Below are positions 6,238-13,671 of a stretch of DNA of 53,651 bases, in pieces. Location of the stretch: positions 1 through 53,651 of the IMG/VR virus record IMGVR_UViG_3300046837_000247. The stretch is one strand, 5' to 3'. Within the stretch, counting starts at the first letter, position 1; every line of letters starts with the position of its first letter. Both the position numbers and the translations under genes were made by a program. The notes below the pieces were generated by a model, which was given only the letters and a program-made list of their open reading frames with translations, did no database searches and was not told where the DNA came from. Source of the DNA: a virus.

Positions 6238-7492
6238 GGCCAACTGGCAGCCCGCGGGCAGGGCACGGCTAGAGCCGCATCAGATCCCGCCGGCCCAGCC
6301 CTGGCATCTTTGGCTGCTCGAGGGCGGCCGTGGGTGCGGCAAGACGGAGGCGTGCGCGCGGTACTTCGCCAGGTACATGCGGGCCAACGCCGGCCATAGG
6401 GGTCGCATCGTGGCGCCTACCTTCGGCGATGCCGTTGAAGCGTGCATCGAGGGGCCTAGCGGCCTGCTGGCCATGGATCCCGACATACGCTGGCTGCCCA
6501 GCTCGCCGGGTGGTGCCAAGGTCGTGTGGCCCAACGGCAGCGAGGCGTTGGTGTTCGGCACGCCGTTCCCCCGCGATATAGACCGCTTCAAGGCCGGCGG
6601 GAACCGGCACATCGACTGGTGGGAGGAGATGGCGGCCAACACGCAGCTGGCAAAGGCGTGGGACCAGGCGGCACTCGGCTTGCGCCTGGGAGAGCACCCG
6701 CACAGCATCGCGTCGACCACGCCGCGCGGCACGGGCGACTACCGGGCGATCCGCAAGATGCCCGACGTGGTGCGCACGCACGCCACGCTGTTCGACAACC
6801 CGCACAACCCCAGCGAGTGGGTGGAGCGGATGCGGGCGCGCTACGAAGGCACGCGGCTGGGCCGCCAGGAACTTGCCGGCGAACTGCTAGACGATGCCCT
6901 CGGTGCCCTGTGGAGGCGCGAGCTGTTCGACGATCGGGCAGACACGCCGCCCACGCTGGTGCGTGTGGTGGTGGCCATAGACCCGGCGGCTACAAGCGGA
7001 GAGGACGCAGATGACACGGGCATCGTGATAGCCGGCCTGGGAGCAGACGGCCACGGCTACGTGCTGGCCGACCGCACGTGCCACCTACCGCCCGACCAGT
7101 GGGCTAGGCGCGTGCACGCCGCCTACGAGGAGTTCAGCGCCGATCGTGTGGTAGCCGAGGTCAACAACGGCGGCGAGATGGTGGGCGTGGTGCTGAAGAC
7201 GACAGAGACCGGCATGGCCTACAAGTCGATACACGCCAGCCGCGGCAAGGCCATCAGAGCCGAGCCTGTAGCCGCCCTCTATGAACAGGGCAAGGTGCAC
7301 CACGTGGGCGCCTTCCCGCACTTGGAGGACCAGTGCTGCCAGTGGGTGCCGGGCGAGGGAGAGGACAGCCCAGACAGGCTAGACGCGCTCGTTTGGGCTA
7401 TAACTGACCTAATGCTGGCAGGTGGCCCCGGCCAAGTGCTTGTGGCGCAAGGTAGGATTCCTGGTGTGAAAGCTCAGCGGGGTCGGTGGTGA
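6155..7492 (+). CDS. terL: Terminase large subunit
   Basis: A 445-residue packaging motor and nuclease. Walker A GGRGCGKT is at residues 57-64 (K63), and the Walker B-like IDWWEE is at 153-158. The C-terminal RNase H-like nuclease has candidate acidic residues D276 (AIDPA), the AEVNNGG block and D410 (DRLDALVWA). The start is TTG 6155, chosen for GGAGG seven bases upstream; GTG 6170 is the alternative. It overlaps the small terminase gene by 83 bases. It would use ATP hydrolysis to pump DNA into the prohead and cut at termination. Confidence 0.93.
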   Translation: MTSRTVELDPAIPPQKLERYQHLRRQVEANWQPAGRARLEPHQIPPAQPWHLWLLEGGRGCGKTEACARYFARYMRANAGHRGRIVAPTFGDAVEACIEGPSGLLAMDPDIRWLPSSPGGAKVVWPNGSEALVFGTPFPRDIDRFKAGGNRHIDWWEEMAANTQLAKAWDQAALGLRLGEHPHSIASTTPRGTGDYRAIRKMPDVVRTHATLFDNPHNPSEWVERMRARYEGTRLGRQELAGELLDDALGALWRRELFDDRADTPPTLVRVVVAIDPAATSGEDADDTGIVIAGLGADGHGYVLADRTCHLPPDQWARRVHAAYEEFSADRVVAEVNNGGEMVGVVLKTTETGMAYKSIHASRGKAIRAEPVAALYEQGKVHHVGAFPHLEDQCCQWVPGEGEDSPDRLDALVWAITDLMLAGGPGQVLVAQGRIPGVKAQRGRW

Positions 7493-7686
7493 GCGACCAC
7501 CTAGACCAACTGCGCCAGCTGGCCAAAGAGCCGCCCGTAACGCACGGGCTGCCCGACCATCTGCGCAAGCTGCACAGACGGGTCATGGAGCACACGCGGC
7601 AGGAACGCGCCAGACCACAGGCAACCGATGATGAAGGCCGGCGCTGGGGACCAGCGGGCGGTACACGCAAGCACAGGAGCGGATAA
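7489..7686 (+). CDS. Small basic helical protein
   Basis: A 65-residue protein starting at GTG 7489 (GTG 7486 also possible), overlapping the end of terL. Rich in His and Arg, helical, with a Gly/Arg tail (GGTRKHRSG). No family recognised. Confidence 0.55.
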   Translation: MSDHLDQLRQLAKEPPVTHGLPDHLRKLHRRVMEHTRQERARPQATDDEGRRWGPAGGTRKHRSG

Positions 7687-8330
7687 TGTCAGGCACGAAA
7701 GACAACGCAGAGCGGCTGCTGGCGCTCCTAAACGGCCCGCCGTCGGTTAGTGGCCTTGGGAACCTCAGGCAGGCAGAAAACGAAGGCTCGGCCGCACGCA
7801 GCAACGCCGACTGGCTGGGCGTGCCCATCCTCGACGAGGCGATGGTGGCAACGGAAAAAGGCACCACGAGCGCGATCCCGGTGCAGATCGGTGACGTCTT
7901 CTCCAAGATCCTGCTCCCGTTCGGGAAAACGTCCGGCAAAAAAGTGGAAAAGGCGTACTGCGCCCTCTACGCCGGCAAAAAAGACGGCGCGCTGCTCGCG
8001 CAGTCTAAAGAAGCCAACCTCGTGGAAACGGCGAAAAAAGAAACCACGCTGCCGTTCACGCTGGAAAGCGCGGTCACGATCACCAGCGCGATGGCGCCCA
8101 ACGGCTACATCTACGCCCAGTTCGGCTCCGAAACAGAAACCATGCCCACGGGCATCGGCTGGACGCTCTCGGCGGAAGCCCAGGCGTCGTGGGCGGCCGT
8201 GTCGGCTGCCTCGGTGATGGGCCTTGGCGGCAAAGCAAGCAAAGCCCTGAAAGGCAAAGCCGACGCGAAACTAGGCGAATCGGAAGCCTTCGCGGCGGTC
8301 GCGAACGTCATCTGCTTCATCCTGCAATAG
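7686..8330 (+). CDS. Hypothetical protein, possible virion decoration
   Basis: A 214-residue protein starting at ATG 7686 and sharing one base with the previous stop. Predicted mainly beta after a 40-residue polar N-terminus. The middle is Lys-rich with a jelly-roll-like alternation, and the C-terminus is Ala/Gly-rich. It uses AAA and GAA for Lys and Glu, whereas both neighbours prefer AAG and GAG; the tail adhesin genes share this trait. Position between terminase and portal suggests a structural or decoration role, but no family was recognised. Confidence 0.55.
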   Translation: MSGTKDNAERLLALLNGPPSVSGLGNLRQAENEGSAARSNADWLGVPILDEAMVATEKGTTSAIPVQIGDVFSKILLPFGKTSGKKVEKAYCALYAGKKDGALLAQSKEANLVETAKKETTLPFTLESAVTITSAMAPNGYIYAQFGSETETMPTGIGWTLSAEAQASWAAVSAASVMGLGGKASKALKGKADAKLGESEAFAAVANVICFILQ

Positions 8331-8344
8331 CCCCGGCCCCGCGT

Positions 8345-8364
8345 GCCGGCGCGATAAGGCCGGC
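8345..8364 (+). terminator. Weak hairpin after the 7686-8330 gene
   Basis: GCCGGC, eight bases, GCCGGC forms a 6-bp stem in the 48-base gap before GTG 8379. There is no T-tract, so it may only attenuate transcription or protect the RNA. Confidence 0.25.
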
Positions 8365-8378
8365 GGAAGGGAGGGCAG

Positions 8379-8687
8379 GTGCAGGGCGAGCTACTACGAC
8401 GAGACGTGCACCCGGCGGAGGTGCTGTTTCCTGATGGCCGGTTCGTCAAGGACGCGCGTGCGTTCGTGACGAGCCACCGGCTGATCGTGTGGCAGCGCGA
8501 CGGCCCTAGCAAGATGCACGAGATGCTGCTGGCCGAGCCCTTCAGCGTCGAAGCCCGGCGCGGCACGCTGGGCGGCAGCCTCGAGGTGGAGACGTCCGAG
8601 GGCACGGTGCACCTGAGCCGTGGCTACGGCTGCGGCTGCGGGTCGCCGCTGCTGGCCCTGGCGCCGCCGGTTGGGTGGACGGGATGA
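8379..8687 (+). CDS. Conserved actinophage protein (GCGCGSPL type)
   Basis: A 102-residue protein starting at GTG 8379 after GGGAGGG. Predicted as a beta-rich PH-like fold: repeated short strands such as AFVTSHRLIVWQRDG, then a C-terminal GYGCGCGSPLLAL. The GCGCGSPL ending is recognisable in small actinophage proteins of unknown function found near head genes. Confidence 0.65.
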   Translation: MQGELLRRDVHPAEVLFPDGRFVKDARAFVTSHRLIVWQRDGPSKMHEMLLAEPFSVEARRGTLGGSLEVETSEGTVHLSRGYGCGCGSPLLALAPPVGWTG

Positions 8688-8869
8688 GGTGGAGGCACGG
8701 CATATATGCTGTGCTAACGCTGGCGGTCGGCTTCTCTCTCGGTGCGTTTGCCTATACGGGCAGCGCCCTGTGGGCTCTATCGGGCGCCCTGCTTGCGTTG
8801 GCCTCGGCGCTGTACGACGCCGGTGAACCTCAGCCGGGAGATCCGCCCAAGCAGAGGTGGACGGGATGA
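8684..8869 (+). CDS. Small two-helix membrane protein
   Basis: A 61-residue protein starting at ATG 8684 (ATGA overlap; GTG 8675 in frame). Two hydrophobic segments (IYAVLTLAVGFSLGAFAY and ALWALSGALLALASAL) form a likely hairpin membrane protein with a polar tail. Function unknown. Confidence 0.6.
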   Translation: MRWRHGIYAVLTLAVGFSLGAFAYTGSALWALSGALLALASALYDAGEPQPGDPPKQRWTG

Positions 8870-9078
8870 GCGACACGCTGATCATGGCCCTGGCCACGGC
8901 CATCCACCAAGAGGTGCACGGTACGCGGTTCGAGGCCTGCCCCGACTGCGTGCGTGCCGCCGGGCGGGTGCACCGCCACCTGCAGGGCCTGGGCTACCGT
9001 GCCGGCCTGCCCGACGAACTGCCGGGGCTGTGCGAACACGCAGAGCACATCGTCTACCCGCAGCTACTCGGCAGATGA
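8866..9078 (+). CDS. Small Cys/His protein
   Basis: A 70-residue protein starting at ATG 8866 (ATGA overlap). CPDC plus His residues and a later CEHAEH could bind zinc. No family recognised. Confidence 0.6.
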   Translation: MSDTLIMALATAIHQEVHGTRFEACPDCVRAAGRVHRHLQGLGYRAGLPDELPGLCEHAEHIVYPQLLGR

Positions 9079-9082
9079 GGGT

Positions 9083-9253
9083 ATGTCGCGGCGAGCCTTC
9101 ATGCGCGTCCTCGTTGCCGAGGCGCGCAGCTCGCTGCGGCGTGGTAGGCGGCGCATGGGCAAGCGGTGGGATGAGTGGGGCTGGCGCCGCGACGAACGTA
9201 GGCTGCTGCGGGGCTACCGCGGCAGTAACGGCAGGCGGCGGATGAGGAGCTGA
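9083..9253 (+). CDS. Small Arg-rich protein
   Basis: A 56-residue, strongly basic protein starting at ATG 9083 (MSRRAFMRV). About one third of residues are Arg or Lys, so it probably binds DNA or RNA. An overlapping frame from ATG 9075 is less convincing because of its Cys/Gly/Ala bias. Confidence 0.45.
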   Translation: MSRRAFMRVLVAEARSSLRRGRRRMGKRWDEWGWRRDERRLLRGYRGSNGRRRMRS

Positions 9254-9618
9254 TGCTCACCCCGGTCATCCTCACGGCCAGCTTCCGCAAGGCCGACGGC
9301 ACGTATGCCGGCGGCTACCTGATCGCCACGCTCTCAGAGCCGATCGTCAACGGCACCGAGGAGGTCGACACTACGCCGCTGCGGGGCCAGCTAAACGCCG
9401 AAGGCGAACTCGTGAACATGCGCGGCGACCCATTCATCCTGGTGGCGAACGAGGACCCCGGCACGGAACCCGTTGGCACCGCCTACGAGATCACGCTGCA
9501 ACTGGATGGAGAGGCTGTGCGCTCCTTCTGGATCAAAGTGCCTACGCCGCTACCGCCGGGAGAAGGAGAAGAACCCAAGCCGGCCACCATCGACCTAGCG
9601 GAACTGGAGACGCCATGA
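9253..9618 (+). CDS. Putative structural beta-domain protein
   Basis: A 121-residue protein starting at ATG 9253 after GAGGAG, sharing one base with the previous stop. The sequence (VILTASFRKADGTYAGGYLIATLSEPI ...) reads as a single Ig-like or beta-sandwich domain followed by a Pro/Glu linker. Such domains occur in actinophage virion accessory proteins. Assignment tentative. Confidence 0.5.
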   Translation: MLTPVILTASFRKADGTYAGGYLIATLSEPIVNGTEEVDTTPLRGQLNAEGELVNMRGDPFILVANEDPGTEPVGTAYEITLQLDGEAVRSFWIKVPTPLPPGEGEEPKPATIDLAELETP

Positions 9619-9944
9619 CCCACGCCTGGTGGTGGCTCATCGTGGACGCCCTAGCGGTCTACCGGCTCACGGTGCTGGTAACGCGCGACGGCGCGACCGA
9701 GGGCCTGCGCAAGCGGCTGGGCCGGCCGTGGCAGATCAAGGACATGACGGGCGTGATGCTGACGCGCCCCGGCGCAGGGCTGCGCTACTGGCTATGGCAG
9801 ATGTGCCTGTGCTCATGGTGCACCTCGGTATGGGTCGCGCTGGGCGCGGTGCTACTAACGCGCTTCTGGCCCAGCGGCTGGCAGTACCCGGCGCTGGTGC
9901 TGGCCTTGTCAGGTGTGGCCGGGTATCTGGAGGAGCGGCGATGA
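9615..9944 (+). CDS. DUF1360-like membrane protein
   Basis: A 109-residue protein starting at ATG 9615 (ATGA overlap). AVYRLTVLVTRD, then CLCSWCTSVWVAL and a final LALSGVAGYLEE, matches the DUF1360 pattern common in actinophages just upstream of the portal. It has about two membrane segments and a CxWC pair. Function unknown. Confidence 0.68.
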   Translation: MTHAWWWLIVDALAVYRLTVLVTRDGATEGLRKRLGRPWQIKDMTGVMLTRPGAGLRYWLWQMCLCSWCTSVWVALGAVLLTRFWPSGWQYPALVLALSGVAGYLEERR

Positions 9945-10189
9945 CCGACACCGAGCGGCGCATTCTGCAGTATGTGGCACGCACCAGCGAGAGCAAGCCC
10001 TACGCACCCGGCGGCTGGGTCGTCTACGCCGTGCCGGTGCGCACAGACGGCAGCCAGGCGTGGGAGTGGGACGCCTATAAGCCGCTGGTGGAGCGCGGCC
10101 TGCTCAATCGCGGCGAGGACTGGAAGAACATCTACTTGCGACTGACCGACGCCGGCTGGCGCGCACTCAGCAAGACTAAGGTCGGCTGA
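9941..10189 (+). CDS. Winged-helix-like protein
   Basis: An 82-residue protein starting at ATG 9941 (ATGA overlap). The pattern ERRILQYVAR ... YKPLVERGLL ... LRLTDAGWRAL matches a small winged helix like the gene at 5071. Its stop overlaps the portal ATG by one base. Confidence 0.55.
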   Translation: MTDTERRILQYVARTSESKPYAPGGWVVYAVPVRTDGSQAWEWDAYKPLVERGLLNRGEDWKNIYLRLTDAGWRALSKTKVG

Positions 10190-13100
10190 TGGCCCCGTGG
10201 TTCGGCAAACGCCAGAAGCAGCAGGGCATACGTGTCCTGACTGCGGCCGGCAAGCGTATAGACGTAGGCGATCGTCACGAGGCGATGGTCATGCGCGCGT
10301 TGCGCCAGGGCTGGCAGGCCGACGCCTGGAACTACTGGGCCAGCATCGGTGAGATCCACTACGCCGTGAAGTTCTTGGCCAACTGCGCCGCGCGGATGCA
10401 GCTCTACACGGCCGCCTACCCTAACGAAGGGGAGACGGACAAACCGGCGCCGCTGGCCGAGGTGGCTGGCATACCGCCCGAGGTTGCGTCCATAGCCGAG
10501 CAGGCGATGCTCGAGCTAGGGCACGGCAAGCTGGCGCTGGGGCAGATCATGGCGGCGCTCAGCACCAACACGAGCGTGGCCGGCGAGTCGTGGCTGGTGG
10601 GCATACCCGACCCGGTCACAGGCGAGCCGCAGTGGAAGGTGCGCTCGGTCCACGAAATCGTCATCAAGGACGACCGCTGGACGCTGCGGGAGGTGCCGGC
10701 CGACGCACAGGGCATCATCCCGTGGATCACGCTGGACCCGCGCACTACGGTGCTCTCGCGCATCTGGACGCCCTCGCCGCAGTTCAGCAAGCTGGCCGAC
10801 AGCCCGATGCGGGCGATGCTGGACGACTGTGAGAGCCTGCTGATCCTGCGCCGCATGATCCGCGCCGAGGGCCGCTCGCGTCTTGCCACCGCCGGCATCC
10901 TGGTCGTGCCCAACGAGCTGTCGATCAAGGCGCCAACAGACGACAACGCCGACCCACAGGCTGACCCGTTCATGGGGCCGCTGGCTGAAGCGATGATGGA
11001 GCCGATCGCGGATGAGGGCGTGGCGTCGGCCGTGGTGCCCATCGTGGTGCGTGGGCCTGTCGAGGCAGCCAAGGAGCTGCGGCACATAGACATGGCGCGT
11101 AGCTTCGATGCCGAGGCGGGCAAGCTGCGCGAAGAGCTAATCGGCATCATCGCCACGAGCTTCGACCTGCCCAAGGAGGTCATCACGGGCATCGTGGACC
11201 TCAACCATTGGAGTGCGTGGCAGGTAGACGACAACACCTTCCGCCATCACGTAGAGCCGCACGTCATCGAGTGCTGCGACAGCCTCACGGCCGCATACCT
11301 GCGCCCCTACCTCGAAGCCGCTGGTGTAGACGCCACGCTGGCCCGGCGCGTCTGTATTTGGTACGACGCCACCGAGCTGGTCACGCATCCCGATCAGACG
11401 AAGGATGCGCTGGACCTGCACGACCGCCTGGTGATCAGTGACGAGGCCCTGCTGCGCGTGGCCGGGTTCGAGGCCGCCGACAAGCCCGGCAAGCCCGAGT
11501 TGCAGGTGCGGCTGCTCGAGAAGATGCGGACATGGCCACCTAACCTCGTGATGGCCTTCCTCCACGCTTGGGATCCCACGCTGGTGGCGCCGTCCATGAC
11601 CGGCCCGCCCGCGATCCCCGGCATAGGCCCCGGTGGCGTGGAGGCCCCCGAACCACCCCCCGGCACGCCTCCCGCGGCCGGCGCAGCCCCCTCTCCGCCG
11701 GCACAGCCGGGGGGTGGACTCCCTTCGCCGGCCACGGCACCGCCGGGGCACAACGGCACGCCGCCGATGCAACGGCAACTGCCGGCGCCGCCCACGACGG
11801 CCAGCGGCGGGTTGGAGGCCGTCGCTACTGTGCTGGCCGCAGACCCAGAGCGGGCAGAGCAACTGCTGGAGCTGCTGGCCCATGCGCCCATCGCGCACAA
11901 GGCTGACGCGGCTGCGCCCGGCGAAGGCTCCACAGCGCCCGAAGGTGCCAGCGAAGAAGTGCCCACTGAACCCGTGACGCTGACGCCCGAAGAAACGGAA
12001 CAGGCCGAAGCGGCGCTGCGGGAATACGAAACCAAGACGGACGCCGAACGGGAAAAAGAACGAGAAGAAGCCGAAAAGGCAGGCGAACCGGAACCGGGTG
12101 ACGCACCGCCCACGGCACCACCAGGCGGCACGATCCAGGACCTCCACCCGCGCATACAGCGCGAATGGGCACAGCGGGCCACGCGCGGCGCCAAGCAGCG
12201 CCACCACGCCAAGCCTAAGGCCCACAAGGGCGAGAAACGAGGCAAGGGCGGGCGCTTCGAGCCGCTAACGGCCGCCGGCAAGCGCCGCGGCAAGGGCCTG
12301 CGCACGTCACAGCGCCTGGTCGCCATAGACCAGGACCTGCGCGCCCGGCTGCAGGTGGCGGCCAATGCGGCGATGCTGCGGCAGCTAGAACGCGCCGGCC
12401 AGCGCCTGCGCAAGAGCGTGGCGCGCGACGAGCGGGCGCGCGGGAAGATTGCGCACAAGTCGACCTATCTTGTGGCGGCGGCTCTTGGTCCAGCTGGGGT
12501 CGCCGCCACAGGGCTCACACCCACGGACCTGCTGGGCCGCGACTGGAACGGGCTTAAGGCCCAGTTCGAGGAGTGGGTTGCCGCAGCCCAGCAGCAGGCC
12601 GTGCGGCTGGCCCTCGGCCTGGTAGACCCGCCCAAGGAGGTCGTGAAGGCAGCCGAAGCCCGGCTCGAGGAGCAGCGCGCGCTCGCCTGGCGATCGCTGG
12701 CCGCCGAGCTATCGCAGCTGGCCGAACGCCTGCTCTACCACCCGCACCCCGACGACGAAGGGCCGGCCAACCCAAACACGCTGGTGCCGACGGGCGTGCT
12801 GCGCCGTGCGCTGGCCATTGCCGGCGGGGCCAAGCCGCGTGTCCTGACCGCTGCAGGCGAGGGCGAAGTGAATGAAGGCGCCGTGGCAACGATGCCCACG
12901 GAGGGCGTGGACGTGGTGCTGGCCGGCGACGAACCCAGCGAAGGCGGCAGCGTGTCGGTGGGCGTGGGCCAGATCGGCACGGGCGAAGCGGTGGGCGACC
13001 TGATCGAAGCCGGCGGCGGCGGGCAGGAGGGCTGGGAATGGGTGCATGGCCCGGCGCTCAACCCCTTCGAGCCGCACGTGGACCTGGATGGCACGACGTT

Positions 13101-13650
13101 CGTCTCTTTCGACGACGAAGCCCTAGCCAACACGGGCGACTTCCCAGACAACGAGTTCTACATGCCGGGCGACCACGATGGCTGCACGTGCGACTACATG
13201 CCGGTGCTGCTGGCGCCCGACGAAGTGCCAGCAGCCGAAGGGGGACCAAGTTGGGAGGACGCGGTGGCGATGGTGGCACAGGCCAACGAGGGCACGTCCT
13301 ATGGTACGGCCAACGCCGAGGTCCATGCGGCATCAACGACAACCGACCACCCGCAGTTCTTCTACCATCAGAGCAAGGCCAGCAACCGAGAGTCGATCGA
13401 CGCCACAGGGCTTGAGGCCAATCGATCTCTCGGCGGCAAGACGACTCGCATATACCTTGCGGAAGAGCGGCCCGTGTTGGTGGCTCGCAGTGACAGCGCC
13501 CCGAAAGACCTCTACCGAATTGACACCGCTGGCCTGCCCCTGCGACCCGACCCAGAGCTGCCCGGCAAGTGGGCCATAGCTGAACAGGACATTGCTGCTG
13601 CCCGCCTCAATCTCATAGGCACAACACACCCCGACGGTCTGCCGGGGTAA
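10189..13650 (+). CDS. Portal protein fused to MuF and an ART-like domain
   Basis: A 1153-residue fusion. Residues 1 to about 465 are the portal (the dodecameric DNA gateway). Residues 468-530 are a Pro/Gly linker, followed by a Glu-rich stretch using mostly GAA codons. Residues ~700-1005 form a MuF-type minor-capsid region ending in GFD-like EWVHGPALNPFEPH and PGDHDGCTCDYMP (near 990-1000). Residues ~1055-1150 contain FYHQS (H1060), IDATGL, RIYLAEE and LYRIDTAGLPL. This resembles the ADP-ribosyltransferase/KptA-like fold and is inferred by pattern only. Three LTAAG motifs (residues 17-21, 693-697, 886-890) may be prohead-protease sites. The usual portal length is 450-550 residues, so the fusion is exceptional. 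The ART-like end has lower GC and different codons, suggesting recent gain. Confidence 0.88.
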   Translation: MAPWFGKRQKQQGIRVLTAAGKRIDVGDRHEAMVMRALRQGWQADAWNYWASIGEIHYAVKFLANCAARMQLYTAAYPNEGETDKPAPLAEVAGIPPEVASIAEQAMLELGHGKLALGQIMAALSTNTSVAGESWLVGIPDPVTGEPQWKVRSVHEIVIKDDRWTLREVPADAQGIIPWITLDPRTTVLSRIWTPSPQFSKLADSPMRAMLDDCESLLILRRMIRAEGRSRLATAGILVVPNELSIKAPTDDNADPQADPFMGPLAEAMMEPIADEGVASAVVPIVVRGPVEAAKELRHIDMARSFDAEAGKLREELIGIIATSFDLPKEVITGIVDLNHWSAWQVDDNTFRHHVEPHVIECCDSLTAAYLRPYLEAAGVDATLARRVCIWYDATELVTHPDQTKDALDLHDRLVISDEALLRVAGFEAADKPGKPELQVRLLEKMRTWPPNLVMAFLHAWDPTLVAPSMTGPPAIPGIGPGGVEAPEPPPGTPPAAGAAPSPPAQPGGGLPSPATAPPGHNGTPPMQRQLPAPPTTASGGLEAVATVLAADPERAEQLLELLAHAPIAHKADAAAPGEGSTAPEGASEEVPTEPVTLTPEETEQAEAALREYETKTDAEREKEREEAEKAGEPEPGDAPPTAPPGGTIQDLHPRIQREWAQRATRGAKQRHHAKPKAHKGEKRGKGGRFEPLTAAGKRRGKGLRTSQRLVAIDQDLRARLQVAANAAMLRQLERAGQRLRKSVARDERARGKIAHKSTYLVAAALGPAGVAATGLTPTDLLGRDWNGLKAQFEEWVAAAQQQAVRLALGLVDPPKEVVKAAEARLEEQRALAWRSLAAELSQLAERLLYHPHPDDEGPANPNTLVPTGVLRRALAIAGGAKPRVLTAAGEGEVNEGAVATMPTEGVDVVLAGDEPSEGGSVSVGVGQIGTGEAVGDLIEAGGGGQEGWEWVHGPALNPFEPHVDLDGTTFVSFDDEALANTGDFPDNEFYMPGDHDGCTCDYMPVLLAPDEVPAAEGGPSWEDAVAMVAQANEGTSYGTANAEVHAASTTTDHPQFFYHQSKASNRESIDATGLEANRSLGGKTTRIYLAEERPVLVARSDSAPKDLYRIDTAGLPLRPDPELPGKWAIAEQDIAAARLNLIGTTHPDGLPG

Positions 13651-13671
13651 GCCCGTACCATAGGAGGCACC

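Noticed and set aside
10416-12458. Long minus-strand ORFs opposite the portal gene (up to 362 codons)
   Set aside because: They are high-GC shadows of the portal frame, with biased composition (Arg, Pro, Ser) and no start signals.
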